In this document: positions 1 to 10,917 of the stretch, one piece after another | Position numbering within the stretch: the first letter of the stretch is position 1 | How the letters are laid out: every line of letters begins with the position of its first letter | Made by a program: the position numbers and the translations under genes | Source of the DNA: Pseudomonas nicosulfuronedens | GTDB lineage: Bacteria; Pseudomonadota; Gammaproteobacteria; Pseudomonadales; Pseudomonadaceae | Length of the DNA: 64,000 nucleotides | Assembly (NCBI RefSeq): GCF_005877905.1 | Contig: NZ_SWDV01000023.1 | Coordinates: forward strand, 1-64,000 | Direction: 5' to 3' | The notes under the pieces: model-generated | Told to the model about the DNA's origin: nothing | Databases searched by the model: none | The model's input: only the letters and a program-made list of their open reading frames with translations

Positions 1-165
1 ATCTGCATGACTACTGCTTGAAATTCACTGCCTGAAACTACGCTTCAAACCAAGACAACGAGGACGCTGGAGATGCACAAAAACAACAAGCCCGGTAATC
101 ATAATAAAAACAAAGCACGCACCTATTTGGGGGGGAGCCTCGGCTCCCCCAGTAGCTTTCGCTAC
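1..165 (+). ncRNA. crcZ: Probable 3' part of CrcZ small RNA (truncated by window edge)
   Basis: CrcZ is a Pseudomonas small RNA encoded between cbrB and pcnB that binds Hfq/Crc through several CA-rich motifs of the AAnAAnAA type and so relieves carbon catabolite repression. The sequence shows two such motifs (76-90, containing ACAAAAACAACAAG, and 97-115, containing ATAATAAAAACAAAG) and a shorter one near 51-62. They are followed by a strong hairpin at 131-150 (8-bp GC stem, CTCG loop) and a second small hairpin at 152-165. pcnB begins about 215 bases further on, the expected neighbour. No convincing coding sequence is present. The 5' end, the CbrB-dependent promoter and cbrB lie outside the window. 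There is no clear U-tract after the hairpins, so the exact 3' end is uncertain. Identification is from position and motifs, not alignment. Confidence 0.72.
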
Positions 166-207
166 ACTCTCCCGCTCTCCTCCCGCAAGCCCCTTTCTTC
201 AGTTTTC

Positions 208-236
208 TTCATCATCCCACCCCACGATGCTAGAAT
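208..236 (+). promoter_or_regulatory. Possible pcnB promoter
   Basis: An extended -10 like element TGCTAGAAT ends at 236, with a weak -35 like TTCATC at 208-213 (17-bp spacing). It lies about 145 bases upstream of the pcnB start and downstream of the CrcZ hairpins, so it could give pcnB its own promoter. The -35 matches the consensus poorly. The rest of 166-381 shows no gene that I can support. Confidence 0.35.
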
Positions 237-381
237 CGCCGCGGCGCAGACGGCATTCGATTTGCTGCCATTTGTTTCAAGGCAGCGGCAGACACCCGCT
301 ATCCTCCAGGAAACGCCGTAATCAGGCGGCTTGCCGAGACCTGCGTATGCCATCCATACACCTATTCCCGATAGTGCACAC

Positions 382-1791
382 ATGCTGAAAAAGCTGATCC
401 AGTCCATCCGATCCCCACTGCGCCGTCCGCGCGCTGTCCGCACTACTCCGGAAGTCGTTGGCAATCATCAGCACTCGCTGCGGCGGGAACAGTTCAGCAG
501 GAACGCGGTGAACGTCGTGGAGCGCCTGACCAAGGCCGGCTACCAGGCGTACATCGTCGGCGGTGGCGTACGTGACCCGCTGCTGGGCATTCCGCCCAAG
601 GACTTCGACGTGGCCACCAGCGCCACCCCCGAGCAGGTGCGTGCCGAGTTCCGCAACGCGCGGGTGATTGGTCGCCGCTTCAAGCTGGTCCACGTCCATT
701 TCGGTCGTGAAATCATCGAAGTTGCCACCTTCCGCGCGAACCATCCGGTCACCGAAGACGATGACACCAACAATGCCCATGCCTCCCGCAACGAGGCCGG
801 CCGCATCCTGCGTGACAACGTCTATGGCACCCTGGAAGACGACGCCCAGCGTCGCGACTTCACCATCAACGCCCTGTACTTCGACGTCACCGGCGAGCGT
901 ATCCTCGACTACGCCCACGGCGTGCGCGACATCCGCAACCGCCTAATCCGCCTGATCGGCGACCCGGAGCAGCGTTACCTCGAAGACCCGGTGCGGATGC
1001 TGCGGGCCGTGCGCTTCGCCGCCAAGCTGGACTTCGAGATCGAGAAGCACAGCGCCGCGCCGATTCGCCGCCTGGCGCCGCTGCTCAATGAAATTCCTTC
1101 GGCGCGCCTGTTCGACGAGATCCTCAAGCTGTTCCTCAGCGGCAAGGCCGAACGTACCTTCGAACTGCTCAACGAATACGAGCTGTTCGCCCCGCTGTTC
1201 CCGGCAAGCGCGAAGGCGCTGAAGGACGACCCCGAATACGCTGGCAAGCTGATGCGCCAGGCCCTGGCCAACACCGACGAGCGCATCCGCCTGGGCAAAC
1301 CGGTCACCCCGGCCTTCCTGTTCGCCGCGCTGCTCTGGCCGGCCCTGCCCGCCCGCGTGCTGAAACTGCAGGACCGCGGCATGCCGCCGATCCCGGCGAT
1401 GCAGGAAGCTGCCCACGAGCTGATCCTCGAGCAGTGCCGCCGCACCGCGGTGCCCAAGCGTTTCACCATCCCGATCCGCGAGATCTGGGACATGCAGGAG
1501 CGCCTGCCGCGCCGCCAGGGCAAGAAGGCCGATCTGCTGCTGGAAAACCCGCGTTTCCGCGCCGGTTACGACTTCCTGCTGCTGCGCGAGAGCGCTGGCG
1601 AGGAAACCGGTGGCCTCGGCGACTGGTGGACCGACTACCAGGAAGCCAGCGACGGCGAGCGCCGCGGCATGATCCGCAACCTGGCCAGCCAGCAGGAAGA
1701 AGGCGGTAGCGCCGCACCGCGCAAACGCCGCCGTGGCGGCAGCAACCGTCGTCGCCGCGGCCCACGTACCGAAGGCGCCAGCAGCGAATGA
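382..1791 (+). CDS. pcnB: Poly(A) polymerase I
   Basis: PcnB adds poly(A) tails to RNA 3' ends, which promotes degradation by PNPase and other exonucleases. The nucleotidyltransferase signature is clear: GGGVRDPLLG near residue 60, then DFDVAT with the metal-binding aspartates D74 and D76. The RNA-binding helices follow, and the tail is very basic (KRRRGGSNRRRRGPR), as in long PcnB rather than CCA-adding enzymes. I chose the ATG at 382 (469 aa, MLKKLIQSIRSP) because upstream residues lack family similarity. The stop overlaps the folK start by four bases (ATGA), indicating translational coupling. The position after CrcZ matches the cbrAB-crcZ-pcnB arrangement of Pseudomonas. Confidence 0.95.
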   Translation: MLKKLIQSIRSPLRRPRAVRTTPEVVGNHQHSLRREQFSRNAVNVVERLTKAGYQAYIVGGGVRDPLLGIPPKDFDVATSATPEQVRAEFRNARVIGRRFKLVHVHFGREIIEVATFRANHPVTEDDDTNNAHASRNEAGRILRDNVYGTLEDDAQRRDFTINALYFDVTGERILDYAHGVRDIRNRLIRLIGDPEQRYLEDPVRMLRAVRFAAKLDFEIEKHSAAPIRRLAPLLNEIPSARLFDEILKLFLSGKAERTFELLNEYELFAPLFPASAKALKDDPEYAGKLMRQALANTDERIRLGKPVTPAFLFAALLWPALPARVLKLQDRGMPPIPAMQEAAHELILEQCRRTAVPKRFTIPIREIWDMQERLPRRQGKKADLLLENPRFRAGYDFLLLRESAGEETGGLGDWWTDYQEASDGERRGMIRNLASQQEEGGSAAPRKRRRGGSNRRRRGPRTEGASSE

Positions 1792-2273
1792 GCGAGCGCG
1801 TGTACATCGGGCTCGGCAGCAACCTCGCCGAGCCGCGCCAGCAGCTGGAAGCCGCGCTGAAAGCGCTGTCGCAGATTCCCGCCACCAAGGTGGCGGTGGT
1901 CTCGCCGCTCTACGCCAGCGATCCGCTGGGCCCGCCCGACCAGCCGCGCTACGTCAACGCCGTGGCGGCACTGGATACCGACCTGGAGCCGCTCGCCCTG
2001 CTGGACGCCCTGCAAACCATCGAGCTGGAGCAGGGGCGCGTACGCAAAGACGAGCGCTGGGGGCCGCGCACCCTCGATCTCGATATCTTGCTGTTCGGCG
2101 AGCAACTGATCGACGAGCCACGCCTGACCGTGCCGCACTACCACATGCACGCCCGCGCTTTCGTACTCTACCCGCTGGCAGACCTTGCACCGCAACTGCG
2201 TTTCCCCGACGGACGCACCCTGCCCGAGCTGCTCACCGCCTGTCCGTTCAGCGGCCTCGAGCGCCTGTCCTGA
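1788..2273 (+). CDS. folK: 2-amino-4-hydroxy-6-hydroxymethyldihydropteridine pyrophosphokinase
   Basis: FolK transfers pyrophosphate from ATP to 6-hydroxymethyl-7,8-dihydropterin, the step before dihydropteroate synthase (folP, also in this window at 30835). The 161-aa protein has the usual length and motifs: YIGLGSNL at the N terminus, PRYVNAVA in the middle, and the signature RWGPRTLDLDILLFG. It overlaps pcnB by four bases and is followed, after a hairpin, by panB. Folate and pantothenate genes are often adjacent in gamma-proteobacteria, so the context supports the call. Cytoplasmic enzyme; nothing unusual seen. Confidence 0.95.
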   Translation: MSERVYIGLGSNLAEPRQQLEAALKALSQIPATKVAVVSPLYASDPLGPPDQPRYVNAVAALDTDLEPLALLDALQTIELEQGRVRKDERWGPRTLDLDILLFGEQLIDEPRLTVPHYHMHARAFVLYPLADLAPQLRFPDGRTLPELLTACPFSGLERLS

Positions 2274-2280
2274 TGCATGC

Positions 2281-2302
2281 TGCGCCCCAGGCGTGGGGCG
2301 CA
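2281..2302 (+). terminator. Hairpin after folK
   Basis: TGCGCCCC and GGGGCGCA form an 8-bp perfect stem around a six-base loop, starting eight bases after the folK stop. There is no U-run after it, so it is either a weak terminator or a 3'-end-protecting hairpin. Confidence 0.45.
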
Positions 2303-2340
2303 CTGGCAGTAACGCCGTAACAGTCCGGTAACACCTGCAA

Positions 2341-2370
2341 TTGACTTAGCCTTTTTCGATCCGGACTATA
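2341..2370 (+). promoter_or_regulatory. Candidate panB promoter
   Basis: TTGACT at 2341-2346 and ACTATA at 2365-2370 are separated by 18 bases, 45 bases upstream of the panB ATG and downstream of the folK hairpin. The element is sigma-70 like and would start transcription of panBC. Confidence 0.45.
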
Positions 2371-2414
2371 GGGCCCCGTTTGCCCCTGCCCGGCGCAGAA
2401 CCGAGGACACTTTC

Positions 2415-3212
2415 ATGCCTGATGTCACCCTGACCACCCTGCAAGGTCTCAAGCAAAGCGGCGAAAAGATCGCGATGCTGACCTCCTACGATGCCACTTT
2501 CGCCCACACCGCCAGTCTGGCCGGTGCCGAAATGCTGCTGATCGGTGACTCCCTGGGTATGGTGCTGCAAGGTCACGACAGCACGCTGCCAGTGACCGTA
2601 GAGGACATGGCCTACCATACTGCCGCCGTGAAACGCGGTAACAAGGGCGCGCTGATCGTCACCGACCTGCCGTTCGAATCCGGCACCTCGCTGGACCAGC
2701 TGCTGCGTGACTCGGTGAAGGTCATGCAGGCCGGCGCCCACATGGTCAAGCTCGAAGGCGGCGCCTGGCTCGCCGAGCCGATCATCCGTCTGGCCCAGAT
2801 GGGTATCCCGGTGTGCGCGCACCTGGGCCTGACCCCGCAGGCCGTCAACCTGTTCGGCGGCTTCAAGGTCCAGGGCCGCCAGGAAAACCAGGCGCGCCAG
2901 CTGCGTGCCGACGCCATCGCTCTGGAGCAGGCCGGTGCCGCCGTGCTGTTGCTGGAATGCGTGCCGTCCGCCCTGGCGAAGGAAATCACCGAAGCCGTGA
3001 AGATCCCGGTCATCGGCATTGGCGCAGGCGCAGGCACCGACGGCCAGGTCCTGGTGATGCACGACATGCTCGGCCTGTCGTTGTCCGGACGTTCGCCGAA
3101 GTTCGTGAAGAACTTCCTCGAAGGCCAGCCCGACATCCAGTCCGCTTTCGCCGCCTACGTGAAGGCCGTGAAGGACGGCACCTTCCCCGGCCCGGAGCAC
3201 GGTTTCGCCTGA
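2415..3212 (+). CDS. panB: 3-methyl-2-oxobutanoate hydroxymethyltransferase
   Basis: PanB makes ketopantoate from alpha-ketoisovalerate and 5,10-methylene-tetrahydrofolate, the first committed step of pantothenate (vitamin B5, coenzyme A) synthesis. The 265-aa protein has the metal/substrate signature [18 protein letters not shown] near residues 43-60 and the family pattern MVKLEGG around 112. Its length is normal. The stop TGA overlaps the panC ATG by one base (TGATG), so PanB and PanC are translationally coupled. The dependence on a folate cofactor fits with folK directly upstream. Confidence 0.96.
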   Translation: MPDVTLTTLQGLKQSGEKIAMLTSYDATFAHTASLAGAEMLLIGDSLGMVLQGHDSTLPVTVEDMAYHTAAVKRGNKGALIVTDLPFESGTSLDQLLRDSVKVMQAGAHMVKLEGGAWLAEPIIRLAQMGIPVCAHLGLTPQAVNLFGGFKVQGRQENQARQLRADAIALEQAGAAVLLLECVPSALAKEITEAVKIPVIGIGAGAGTDGQVLVMHDMLGLSLSGRSPKFVKNFLEGQPDIQSAFAAYVKAVKDGTFPGPEHGFA

Positions 3213-4063
3213 TGAATACAGTCAAGACAGTCCGCGAGCTGCGCGCCGCCGTGGCGCGCGCCCGTAGCGAAGGCAAGCGCATCGCGCTGGTGCCGACCAT
3301 GGGCAACTTGCACGCCGGCCACGCCGCGCTGGTGACCAAGGCCAGCCAGCGCGCCGACTTCGTGGTGGCGAGCATCTTCGTCAACCCGCTGCAATTCGGC
3401 CCCAGCGAAGACCTGGACAAGTACCCGCGCACCCTGGCGGCGGACCAGGAGAAGCTGCTCAATGCCGGCTGTCACCTGCTGTTCGCCCCCACCGTCGAGG
3501 AAATGTACCCCGACGGCATGGACGGCCAGACCAGACTGCATGTCACCGGCGTCTCCGAAGGGCTGTGCGGCGGCAGCCGTCCGGGCCACTTCGACGGCGT
3601 CGCCACCGTGGTCTGCAAGCTGTTCAACATGGTCCAGCCCGATATGGCGCTGTTCGGCGAGAAGGACTTCCAGCAGCTGGCGGTCATTCGCAAGCTGGTG
3701 CGCGACCTGAACCTGCCGATCCAGATCTTCGGCGAAGCTACCGTGCGCGCCGAGGACGGCCTGGCCCTGTCGTCGCGCAACGGCTACCTCACCGAGGAGC
3801 AGCGCGCGCTCGCGCCAGTCCTGCAACGGACGCTGAAACAACTGGCCGAGCGTATCCGCCAGGGCGAGCGTGACTTCCCCGCGCTGCTGTCCGAGGGCTG
3901 CCAGCAGATCGAAGCGGCCGGCCTGCGCATCGATTACCTCGAGGCCCGTGAGTCCGCCGGCCTGCGCCCGGCCACGGCGCAGGACCATCAGTTGGTGATC
4001 CTGGTCGCCGCCTTCCTGGGCACCACCCGGCTGATCGACAACCTCGCCTTCCACATCGACTGA
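3212..4063 (+). CDS. panC: Pantothenate synthetase (pantoate-beta-alanine ligase)
   Basis: PanC condenses pantoate and beta-alanine with ATP, via a pantoyl-adenylate, to give pantothenate. The protein is 283 aa from the ATG at 3212. This start is chosen because the conserved N terminus [11 protein letters not shown] begins there, although the frame is open further upstream. Signature sequences of the nucleotidyltransferase fold are visible: [10 protein letters not shown] (HxGH) near residues 28-37, and GEKDFQQL and LSSRNGYL (KMSKS-like region) further on. It overlaps panB by one base. The partner substrate beta-alanine comes from PanD, encoded just downstream. Confidence 0.96.
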   Translation: MNTVKTVRELRAAVARARSEGKRIALVPTMGNLHAGHAALVTKASQRADFVVASIFVNPLQFGPSEDLDKYPRTLAADQEKLLNAGCHLLFAPTVEEMYPDGMDGQTRLHVTGVSEGLCGGSRPGHFDGVATVVCKLFNMVQPDMALFGEKDFQQLAVIRKLVRDLNLPIQIFGEATVRAEDGLALSSRNGYLTEEQRALAPVLQRTLKQLAERIRQGERDFPALLSEGCQQIEAAGLRIDYLEARESAGLRPATAQDHQLVILVAAFLGTTRLIDNLAFHID

Positions 4064-4185
4064 TTCCTCGCCCGACACCCGAATATTCGCCTCGAAGCCG
4101 CGCCAGTCGCGGCCTTGAGCGGCTTCGGGTGCTCGGGCATACTCGCCCCGCTCTCCTCGACCAGAAGAAAAACAGGAGCCACGTC

Positions 4186-4566
4186 ATGCAGAGCATCATG
4201 CTCAAAGCCAAACTGCACCGCGCCGAAGTCACCCACGCGGTGCTCGACTACGAAGGCTCCTGCGCCATCGACGGCGAATGGCTCGATCTCGCCGGCATCC
4301 GCGAGTACGAACAGATCCAGATCTACAACGTCGACAATGGCGAGCGCTTCACCACCTACGCGATCCGTGGCGAGGAAGGTTCGAGGATGATTTCCGTCAA
4401 CGGCGCCGCTGCCCACAAGGCCAAGGTGGGTGACCGGGTGATCATCTGCGCGTACGCTCAGTTCAGCGACGCCGAGCTGGAAGGCTACCAGCCACGCATG
4501 CTGTACATGGCGCCTGGCAACGAACTCAGCCACACCAGCAACGCCATCCCGGTGCAGCTCGCCTGA
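4186..4566 (+). CDS. panD: Aspartate 1-decarboxylase proenzyme
   Basis: PanD decarboxylates aspartate to beta-alanine for PanC. It is a pyruvoyl enzyme made as a proenzyme that cleaves itself between Gly24 and Ser25; both residues are present in [10 protein letters not shown]. The length of 126 aa is the family norm. The start at 4186 is set by the sequence [17 protein letters not shown] and an AGGAG ribosome-binding site at 4173-4177. It is 122 bases after panC, so it may be co-transcribed or have its own promoter. A strong hairpin follows the stop. Confidence 0.96.
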   Translation: MQSIMLKAKLHRAEVTHAVLDYEGSCAIDGEWLDLAGIREYEQIQIYNVDNGERFTTYAIRGEEGSRMISVNGAAAHKAKVGDRVIICAYAQFSDAELEGYQPRMLYMAPGNELSHTSNAIPVQLA

Positions 4567-4570
4567 ATCA

Positions 4571-4603
4571 CTGGGAAGACTTGGAACCCCTTGGTCTTCC
4601 CAG
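4571..4603 (+). terminator. Hairpin between panD and pgi
   Basis: CTGGGAAGAC at 4571-4580 pairs perfectly with GTCTTCCCAG at 4594-4603 around a 13-base loop, beginning just after the panD stop. Only a short T-run follows (GTTTCAA), so termination may be partial. It ends 47 bases before the pgi start. Confidence 0.6.
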
Positions 4604-4650
4604 GTTTCAAAGCCTCGATCAAACACGCACGTCTTACCCGAAGGTATGTC

Positions 4651-6315
4651 ATGGAACACCACCTTACTCCGCTGGATGCCACCAAACTGGCGAGCTGGCA
4701 GGCGCTGGCCACCCACCGCCAGGATCTCCAGAACTTCACCATGCGCGAGGCATTCGCCGAGGACCCGGAGCGCTTCAAGCGCTTCTCCATGAGCGCCTGC
4801 GGTCTATTCCTGGATTTCTCGAAGAACCTGCTGCGCCAAGACACCCTGGACCTGCTGGTGAAGCTTGCGGAAGAGGCGAAGCTGGGCGAAGCCATTCAGG
4901 CAATGTTCCGCGGTGAGGTGATCAACGCTTCCGAGCGCCGCCCGGTTCTGCACACCGCGCTGCGTCGCCCCATCGGCGACAAGGTGATGGTCGATGGTGT
5001 CGACGTAATGCCCGACGTGCACCGCGTGCTGCACCAGATGACCGAACTGGTCGCTGCCGTGCACAACGGCCTGTGGCGTGGTTACACCGAAAAGCCGATC
5101 ACCGATGTGGTGAACATCGGCATCGGTGGCTCCTTCCTCGGCCCGCAGCTGGTCTCCGAGGCGCTGCTGCCCTTCGCCCAGAAAGGCGTACGTTGCCACT
5201 ATCTGGCGAACATCGACGGCAGCGAATTCCGCGAGATGACCGCCAAGCTCAACGCCGAGACCACGCTGTTCATCGTCTCGTCGAAATCCTTCGGTACCCT
5301 GGAAACCCTGAAGAACGCCCAGGCCGCCCGCGCCTGGTACCTGGCCCAGGGTGGCAGCGAGGCGGAGCTGTACCGTCACTTCATCGCCGTCTCCAGCAAC
5401 AAGGAGGCTGCGGCGGCCTTCGGCATCCGCCCGGAAAACGTCTTCCCGATGTGGGACTGGGTCGGCGGTCGCTACTCGCTGTGGTCGGCCATCGGCCTGC
5501 CGATCGCCATGTCGGTGGGTATCAACAACTTCAAGGAGCTGCTGTCCGGCGCCTACAGCATGGACCAGCATTTCCTGACCGCGCCGTTCGAGAAGAACAT
5601 CCCGGTGCTGCTGGGCCTGCTGGGCGTGTGGTACGGCGACTTCTGGGGCGCGCGCAGCCACGCGATCCTGCCCTACGACTACTACCTGCGGAATATCACC
5701 GACCACCTGCAGCAGCTGGACATGGAGTCCAACGGCAAGAGCGTACGCCAGGACGGCAGCCCGGTGTCCGCCGGCACCGGCCCGGTAATCTGGGGCGGCG
5801 TAGGCTGCAACGGCCAGCATGCGTACCACCAGCTGCTGCACCAGGGCACCCACCTGATCCCGGCGGACTTCATCGTCCCCGTGTCCAGCTATAACCCGGT
5901 GGCCGACCACCATCAGTGGCTGTACGCCAACTGCCTGTCGCAGAGCCAGGCCCTGATGGTCGGCAAGAGCCGCGCCGAGGCTGAGGCCGAACTGCGCGCC
6001 AAGGGTGTGGACGAAGCCGAAGTACAACGCCTGGCGCCGCACAAGGTGATCCCGGGCAACCGCCCGAGCAATACCCTGGTGCTGGAACGCATCAGCGCCC
6101 GCCGCCTGGGCGCGCTGATCGCCATGTACGAGCACAAGGTCTACGTGCAGAGCATCCTCTGGGGCATCAACGCCTTCGACCAGTGGGGTGTGGAACTGGG
6201 CAAGGAGCTGGGCAAGGCCGTCTACGGCCGCCTGGTCGGCAGCGAGGAAAGCGCCGCCGAAGATGGCTCCACCCAGGGCCTGATCGATTTCTTCCGCGGC
6301 CGTCACCGCGGCTGA
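4651..6315 (+). CDS. pgi: Glucose-6-phosphate isomerase
   Basis: Pgi interconverts glucose-6-phosphate and fructose-6-phosphate. Pseudomonas lacks phosphofructokinase, so here it mainly serves gluconeogenesis and recycling of fructose-6-phosphate into the Entner-Doudoroff cycle. The 554-aa protein has [11 protein letters not shown] near residue 155, the sugar-binding SSKSFGT, the catalytic loop [12 protein letters not shown], and a C-terminal region with [14 protein letters not shown] containing the catalytic lysine. I chose the ATG at 4651 ([13 protein letters not shown]) by family start. No unusual features; it stands alone between the panD hairpin and acs. Confidence 0.96.
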   Translation: MEHHLTPLDATKLASWQALATHRQDLQNFTMREAFAEDPERFKRFSMSACGLFLDFSKNLLRQDTLDLLVKLAEEAKLGEAIQAMFRGEVINASERRPVLHTALRRPIGDKVMVDGVDVMPDVHRVLHQMTELVAAVHNGLWRGYTEKPITDVVNIGIGGSFLGPQLVSEALLPFAQKGVRCHYLANIDGSEFREMTAKLNAETTLFIVSSKSFGTLETLKNAQAARAWYLAQGGSEAELYRHFIAVSSNKEAAAAFGIRPENVFPMWDWVGGRYSLWSAIGLPIAMSVGINNFKELLSGAYSMDQHFLTAPFEKNIPVLLGLLGVWYGDFWGARSHAILPYDYYLRNITDHLQQLDMESNGKSVRQDGSPVSAGTGPVIWGGVGCNGQHAYHQLLHQGTHLIPADFIVPVSSYNPVADHHQWLYANCLSQSQALMVGKSRAEAEAELRAKGVDEAEVQRLAPHKVIPGNRPSNTLVLERISARRLGALIAMYEHKVYVQSILWGINAFDQWGVELGKELGKAVYGRLVGSEESAAEDGSTQGLIDFFRGRHRG

Positions 6316-6530
6316 TAGGCAGTGGCCGGGTGCGCGCCAGCGCATCCGGCCATGCTCGCTCCCCTCGCAGCCCCCCCCTTCCCGTCTCCCGCACCGCACC
6401 TCGAACCGACGCTCAGCAACGGGTGGGACCTCATCCACCGGAACGTTCGCCCCTACCGATGCGTCGAAACTGCATGGACAACCCTTGAACCCGCCAGGCC
6501 TTGGATGCACCCTTGAGGGCATCTCGGCTC

Positions 6531-6541
6531 AACAACAACAA
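6531..6541 (+). promoter_or_regulatory. CA-rich Hfq/Crc target motif at acs
   Basis: AACAACAACAA directly precedes the GGA of the acs ribosome-binding site, ten bases before the ATG. It matches the AAnAAnAA motif recognised by Hfq with Crc in Pseudomonas catabolite repression. Binding there would block initiation. The rest of the 235-base gap between pgi and acs shows no further gene or clear promoter. Confidence 0.6.
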
Positions 6542-6550
6542 GGATTCCCC

Positions 6551-8488
<1,938 letters not shown>

Positions 8489-8570
8489 TGTGCGCTACAG
8501 GCCAAGGGCGCAAAGATGCTAGGTTTACAGAACAGACCTGTCGTCCTTGCCCCGAGGCCTGTCCGCCGCA

Positions 8571-9449
8571 ATGGAAACCGTCCGCCGTCACATCGAAAGC
8601 CAGGTACTCAGCCTGACCGGCCTCGCCCTGGGCGGGGTCGACTTCGAATCGCCCAAGGGTGACCCCGGCCTGTTCGGGCCGGACTCCATCAGTTGGAAAG
8701 TCCATGGCGACTTCAGCTCGATGCTCATCGGCGGCATCAGCGCCCTGCTCCTGCAAATGCTGCACCCGGCCGCGCTGGGTGGCGTCTGGGACCACTCCAA
8801 CTTCCGCGCCGACATGCTCGGCCGTCTGCGCCGCACCGGGCAGTTCATATCCGCCACCACCTATGGCTCGCGCGGCGACGCCGAGAAGTTGATCGAGCGA
8901 GTGCGCCGCATTCATGACAACGTCCACGGCACCCTGCCCGACGGCACGACCTACGCGGCCAGCGACCCGGACCTACTGACCTGGGTGCACGTCGCCGAAG
9001 TCAGCTGCTTCCTCGCCTCGCACCTGCGCTACCTGAACCCGGACCTTTCCGGCGAAGAGCAGGACCGTTACTACAACGAGATAGCCCTCATCGCCGAGAG
9101 ACTCGGCGCGAGGGAAGTACCCCGCTCGCGCGCCGAGGTAGCGGCCTATCTGCAACGCATGCGCCCACGACTGCGCTATGACGAGCGCACCCGCGAGGTA
9201 GTCAACGTACTGTTCAACGCCCCCGCACCCAGCTTCCTCGCCAAACCCTTCGGCCTGCTGATGATGCGCGCCGGTATCGACCTGCTGCCGGACTGGGCGA
9301 CGGATCAGCTCGGCCTGAGCCTGGGCAGCCTGCAACGGCAGCTGATCCGCTCCAGCGTGAAGCGCAGCGTGCCCCTTCTGCGCTGGGCCGTGCGTAATGG
9401 ATCGCTCCATCGAGCGCGCCGCCGCATGGGGCTGCCACCCCTGCGCTGA
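8571..9449 (+). CDS. DUF2236 / MpaB-like oxygenase family protein
   Basis: The 292-aa protein resembles the DUF2236 family, which includes the fungal MpaB oxygenase and the heme-containing latex-clearing protein (rubber oxygenase) fold. Typical features are [21 protein letters not shown] near the N terminus, [16 protein letters not shown], the TYGS turn, and [18 protein letters not shown]. Many members are uncharacterised, so the substrate here is unknown. The frame is open from a TTG at 8547, but I prefer the ATG at 8571. It sits between acs and a thiolase in the same direction, 98 bases before the latter, which might hint at lipid or acyl metabolism. No signal peptide is apparent. Confidence 0.72.
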   Translation: METVRRHIESQVLSLTGLALGGVDFESPKGDPGLFGPDSISWKVHGDFSSMLIGGISALLLQMLHPAALGGVWDHSNFRADMLGRLRRTGQFISATTYGSRGDAEKLIERVRRIHDNVHGTLPDGTTYAASDPDLLTWVHVAEVSCFLASHLRYLNPDLSGEEQDRYYNEIALIAERLGAREVPRSRAEVAAYLQRMRPRLRYDERTREVVNVLFNAPAPSFLAKPFGLLMMRAGIDLLPDWATDQLGLSLGSLQRQLIRSSVKRSVPLLRWAVRNGSLHRARRRMGLPPLR

Positions 9450-9547
9450 AACGTGACTACCCGGTTCGGAGGGTGGTGAGCCAGCAGCGAGCGTGCAACC
9501 ATGACCGTTCGCTGCGGCCCCGCCGCTCCCGACAGAGGATTCGAGTC

Positions 9548-10726
9548 ATGCAAGAAGTCGTCATCGTCGCTGCCACCCGTACCGCCATCGGCAGCTTTCA
9601 GGGTTCGCTTTCCGCACTGCCGGCCCATGAGCTGGGCGCCGCGGTAATTCGCACCCTGCTGCAACAGACCGGACTGGACCCGGCCCGGGTCGACGAGGTG
9701 ATCCTCGGCCAGACCCTGACCGCCGGTGCCGGCCAGAACCCGGCGCGCCAGGCCTCGATCGCCGCCGGCCTGCCCAACAGCGTGCCGGCGATGACGGTCA
9801 ACAAGGTCTGCGGCTCCGGTCTCAAGGCACTGCACCTGGCAACCCAAGCGATTCGATGCGGCGATGCCGACGTCGTCATCGCCGGTGGCCAGGAAAGCAT
9901 GAGCCTCGCCCCCTACGTCATGCCCGGTGCCCGCACCGGCCTGCGCATGGGCCACGCCAAACTGATCGACAGCATGATCCAGGACGGCCTGTGGGACGCC
10001 TTCAACGACTACCACATGGGCATCACCGCCGAGAACCTGGTAGAGAAATACGGCATAAGCCGCGAGGAGCAGGACGCCTTCGCCGCCGAATCGCAGCGCA
10101 AGGCGAGCGCGGCCATCGAAGCAGGCCGCTTCAAGGCTGAAATCACCGTCATCGAGATTCCCCAGCGCAAGGGCGAACCACTGCGCTTCGACACCGACGA
10201 GCAGCCGCGCGCCGGCACCACCGCCGAGTCCCTGGCCAAGCTCAAACCGGCATTCAAGAAGGACGGCAGCGTTACCGCCGGCAACGCGTCGACCCTCAAT
10301 GACGGCGCCGCCGCCGTGCTGTTGATGAGCGCCACCAAGGCCGCCGAACTGGGCCTGCCGGTACTGGCCCGTATCGCCGCTTACGCGAACGCAGGTGTCG
10401 ATCCGGCCATCATGGGCATCGGTCCGGTCTCAGCCACCCGCCGCTGCCTTGAAAAGGCCGGCTGGCAGCTCGCCGACCTGGACCTGATCGAAGCCAACGA
10501 GGCGTTCGCCGCTCAGGCACTGTCCGTGGGCAAGGAACTGGGCTGGGATGCCGCAAAGGTGAATGTGAACGGCGGCGCCATTGCCCTCGGCCATCCCATC
10601 GGCGCATCGGGCTGCCGCGTGCTTGTCACCCTGCTGCACGAGATGCTCCGCCGCGACGCAAAAAAAGGCCTCGCGACGCTCTGCATCGGCGGCGGGCAAG
10701 GCGTGGCGCTGGCTCTGGAGCGGTAA
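9548..10726 (+). CDS. Acetyl-CoA C-acetyltransferase (thiolase)
   Basis: This 392-aa enzyme belongs to the biosynthetic/degradative thiolase II family and should interconvert two acetyl-CoA with acetoacetyl-CoA plus CoA. The active-site residues are visible: nucleophilic C88 in [11 protein letters not shown], the histidine in [14 protein letters not shown], and the second cysteine in LCIGGGQG near the C terminus. The start is the ATG at 9548 ([12 protein letters not shown]). Several paralogues (AtoB, PhaA, BktB, PhbA) share these features, so I give no symbol. It lies near acs, which feeds acetyl-CoA. A 13-bp hairpin follows the stop. Confidence 0.88.
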   Translation: MQEVVIVAATRTAIGSFQGSLSALPAHELGAAVIRTLLQQTGLDPARVDEVILGQTLTAGAGQNPARQASIAAGLPNSVPAMTVNKVCGSGLKALHLATQAIRCGDADVVIAGGQESMSLAPYVMPGARTGLRMGHAKLIDSMIQDGLWDAFNDYHMGITAENLVEKYGISREEQDAFAAESQRKASAAIEAGRFKAEITVIEIPQRKGEPLRFDTDEQPRAGTTAESLAKLKPAFKKDGSVTAGNASTLNDGAAAVLLMSATKAAELGLPVLARIAAYANAGVDPAIMGIGPVSATRRCLEKAGWQLADLDLIEANEAFAAQALSVGKELGWDAAKVNVNGGAIALGHPIGASGCRVLVTLLHEMLRRDAKKGLATLCIGGGQGVALALER

Positions 10727-10736
10727 CAACCGCTGG

Positions 10737-10768
10737 CTTGCTGCGCAGAATTCACTCTGCGCAGCAAG
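10737..10768 (+). terminator. Strong hairpin after the thiolase gene
   Basis: CTTGCTGCGCAGA (10737-10749) and TCTGCGCAGCAAG (10756-10768) make a perfect 13-bp stem with a six-base loop, ten bases after the thiolase stop. There is no U-tract on either strand, so it may stabilise the 3' end or assist Rho rather than terminate alone. Confidence 0.55.
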
Positions 10769-10917
10769 TCTCCGCGCACGCTGGCAGGGCAACTCCCTCC
10801 CAACTTGATTCCCCGCATGCTTTCAGTCCTACGCATAGGAATATTCCGTAGGTGCTTGAACAACTGGTCTATCTTCAAGATCAATGCGCGCAATTATTCG
10901 GACTCAGGGAGTCAGTT

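Noticed and set aside
73-321. A possible 82-aa coding sequence starting in the CA-rich region
   Set aside because: It overlaps the CrcZ-like motifs and hairpins; composition does not resemble a Pseudomonas protein and there is no ribosome-binding site.
2813-3211. Upstream extension of panC into panB
   Set aside because: The extra 133 residues are a shadow of panB and lack similarity to PanC; the real start is the ATG at 3212.
3155-4078. Long minus-strand frame opposite panC
   Set aside because: It is antisense to PanC and its codons mirror the GC pattern; no domain is visible.
10657-10670. Run of seven A in the thiolase gene as a frameshift signal
   Set aside because: The frame continues correctly through the conserved C-terminal LCIGGGQG motif, and no overlapping product or stimulatory stem is evident.
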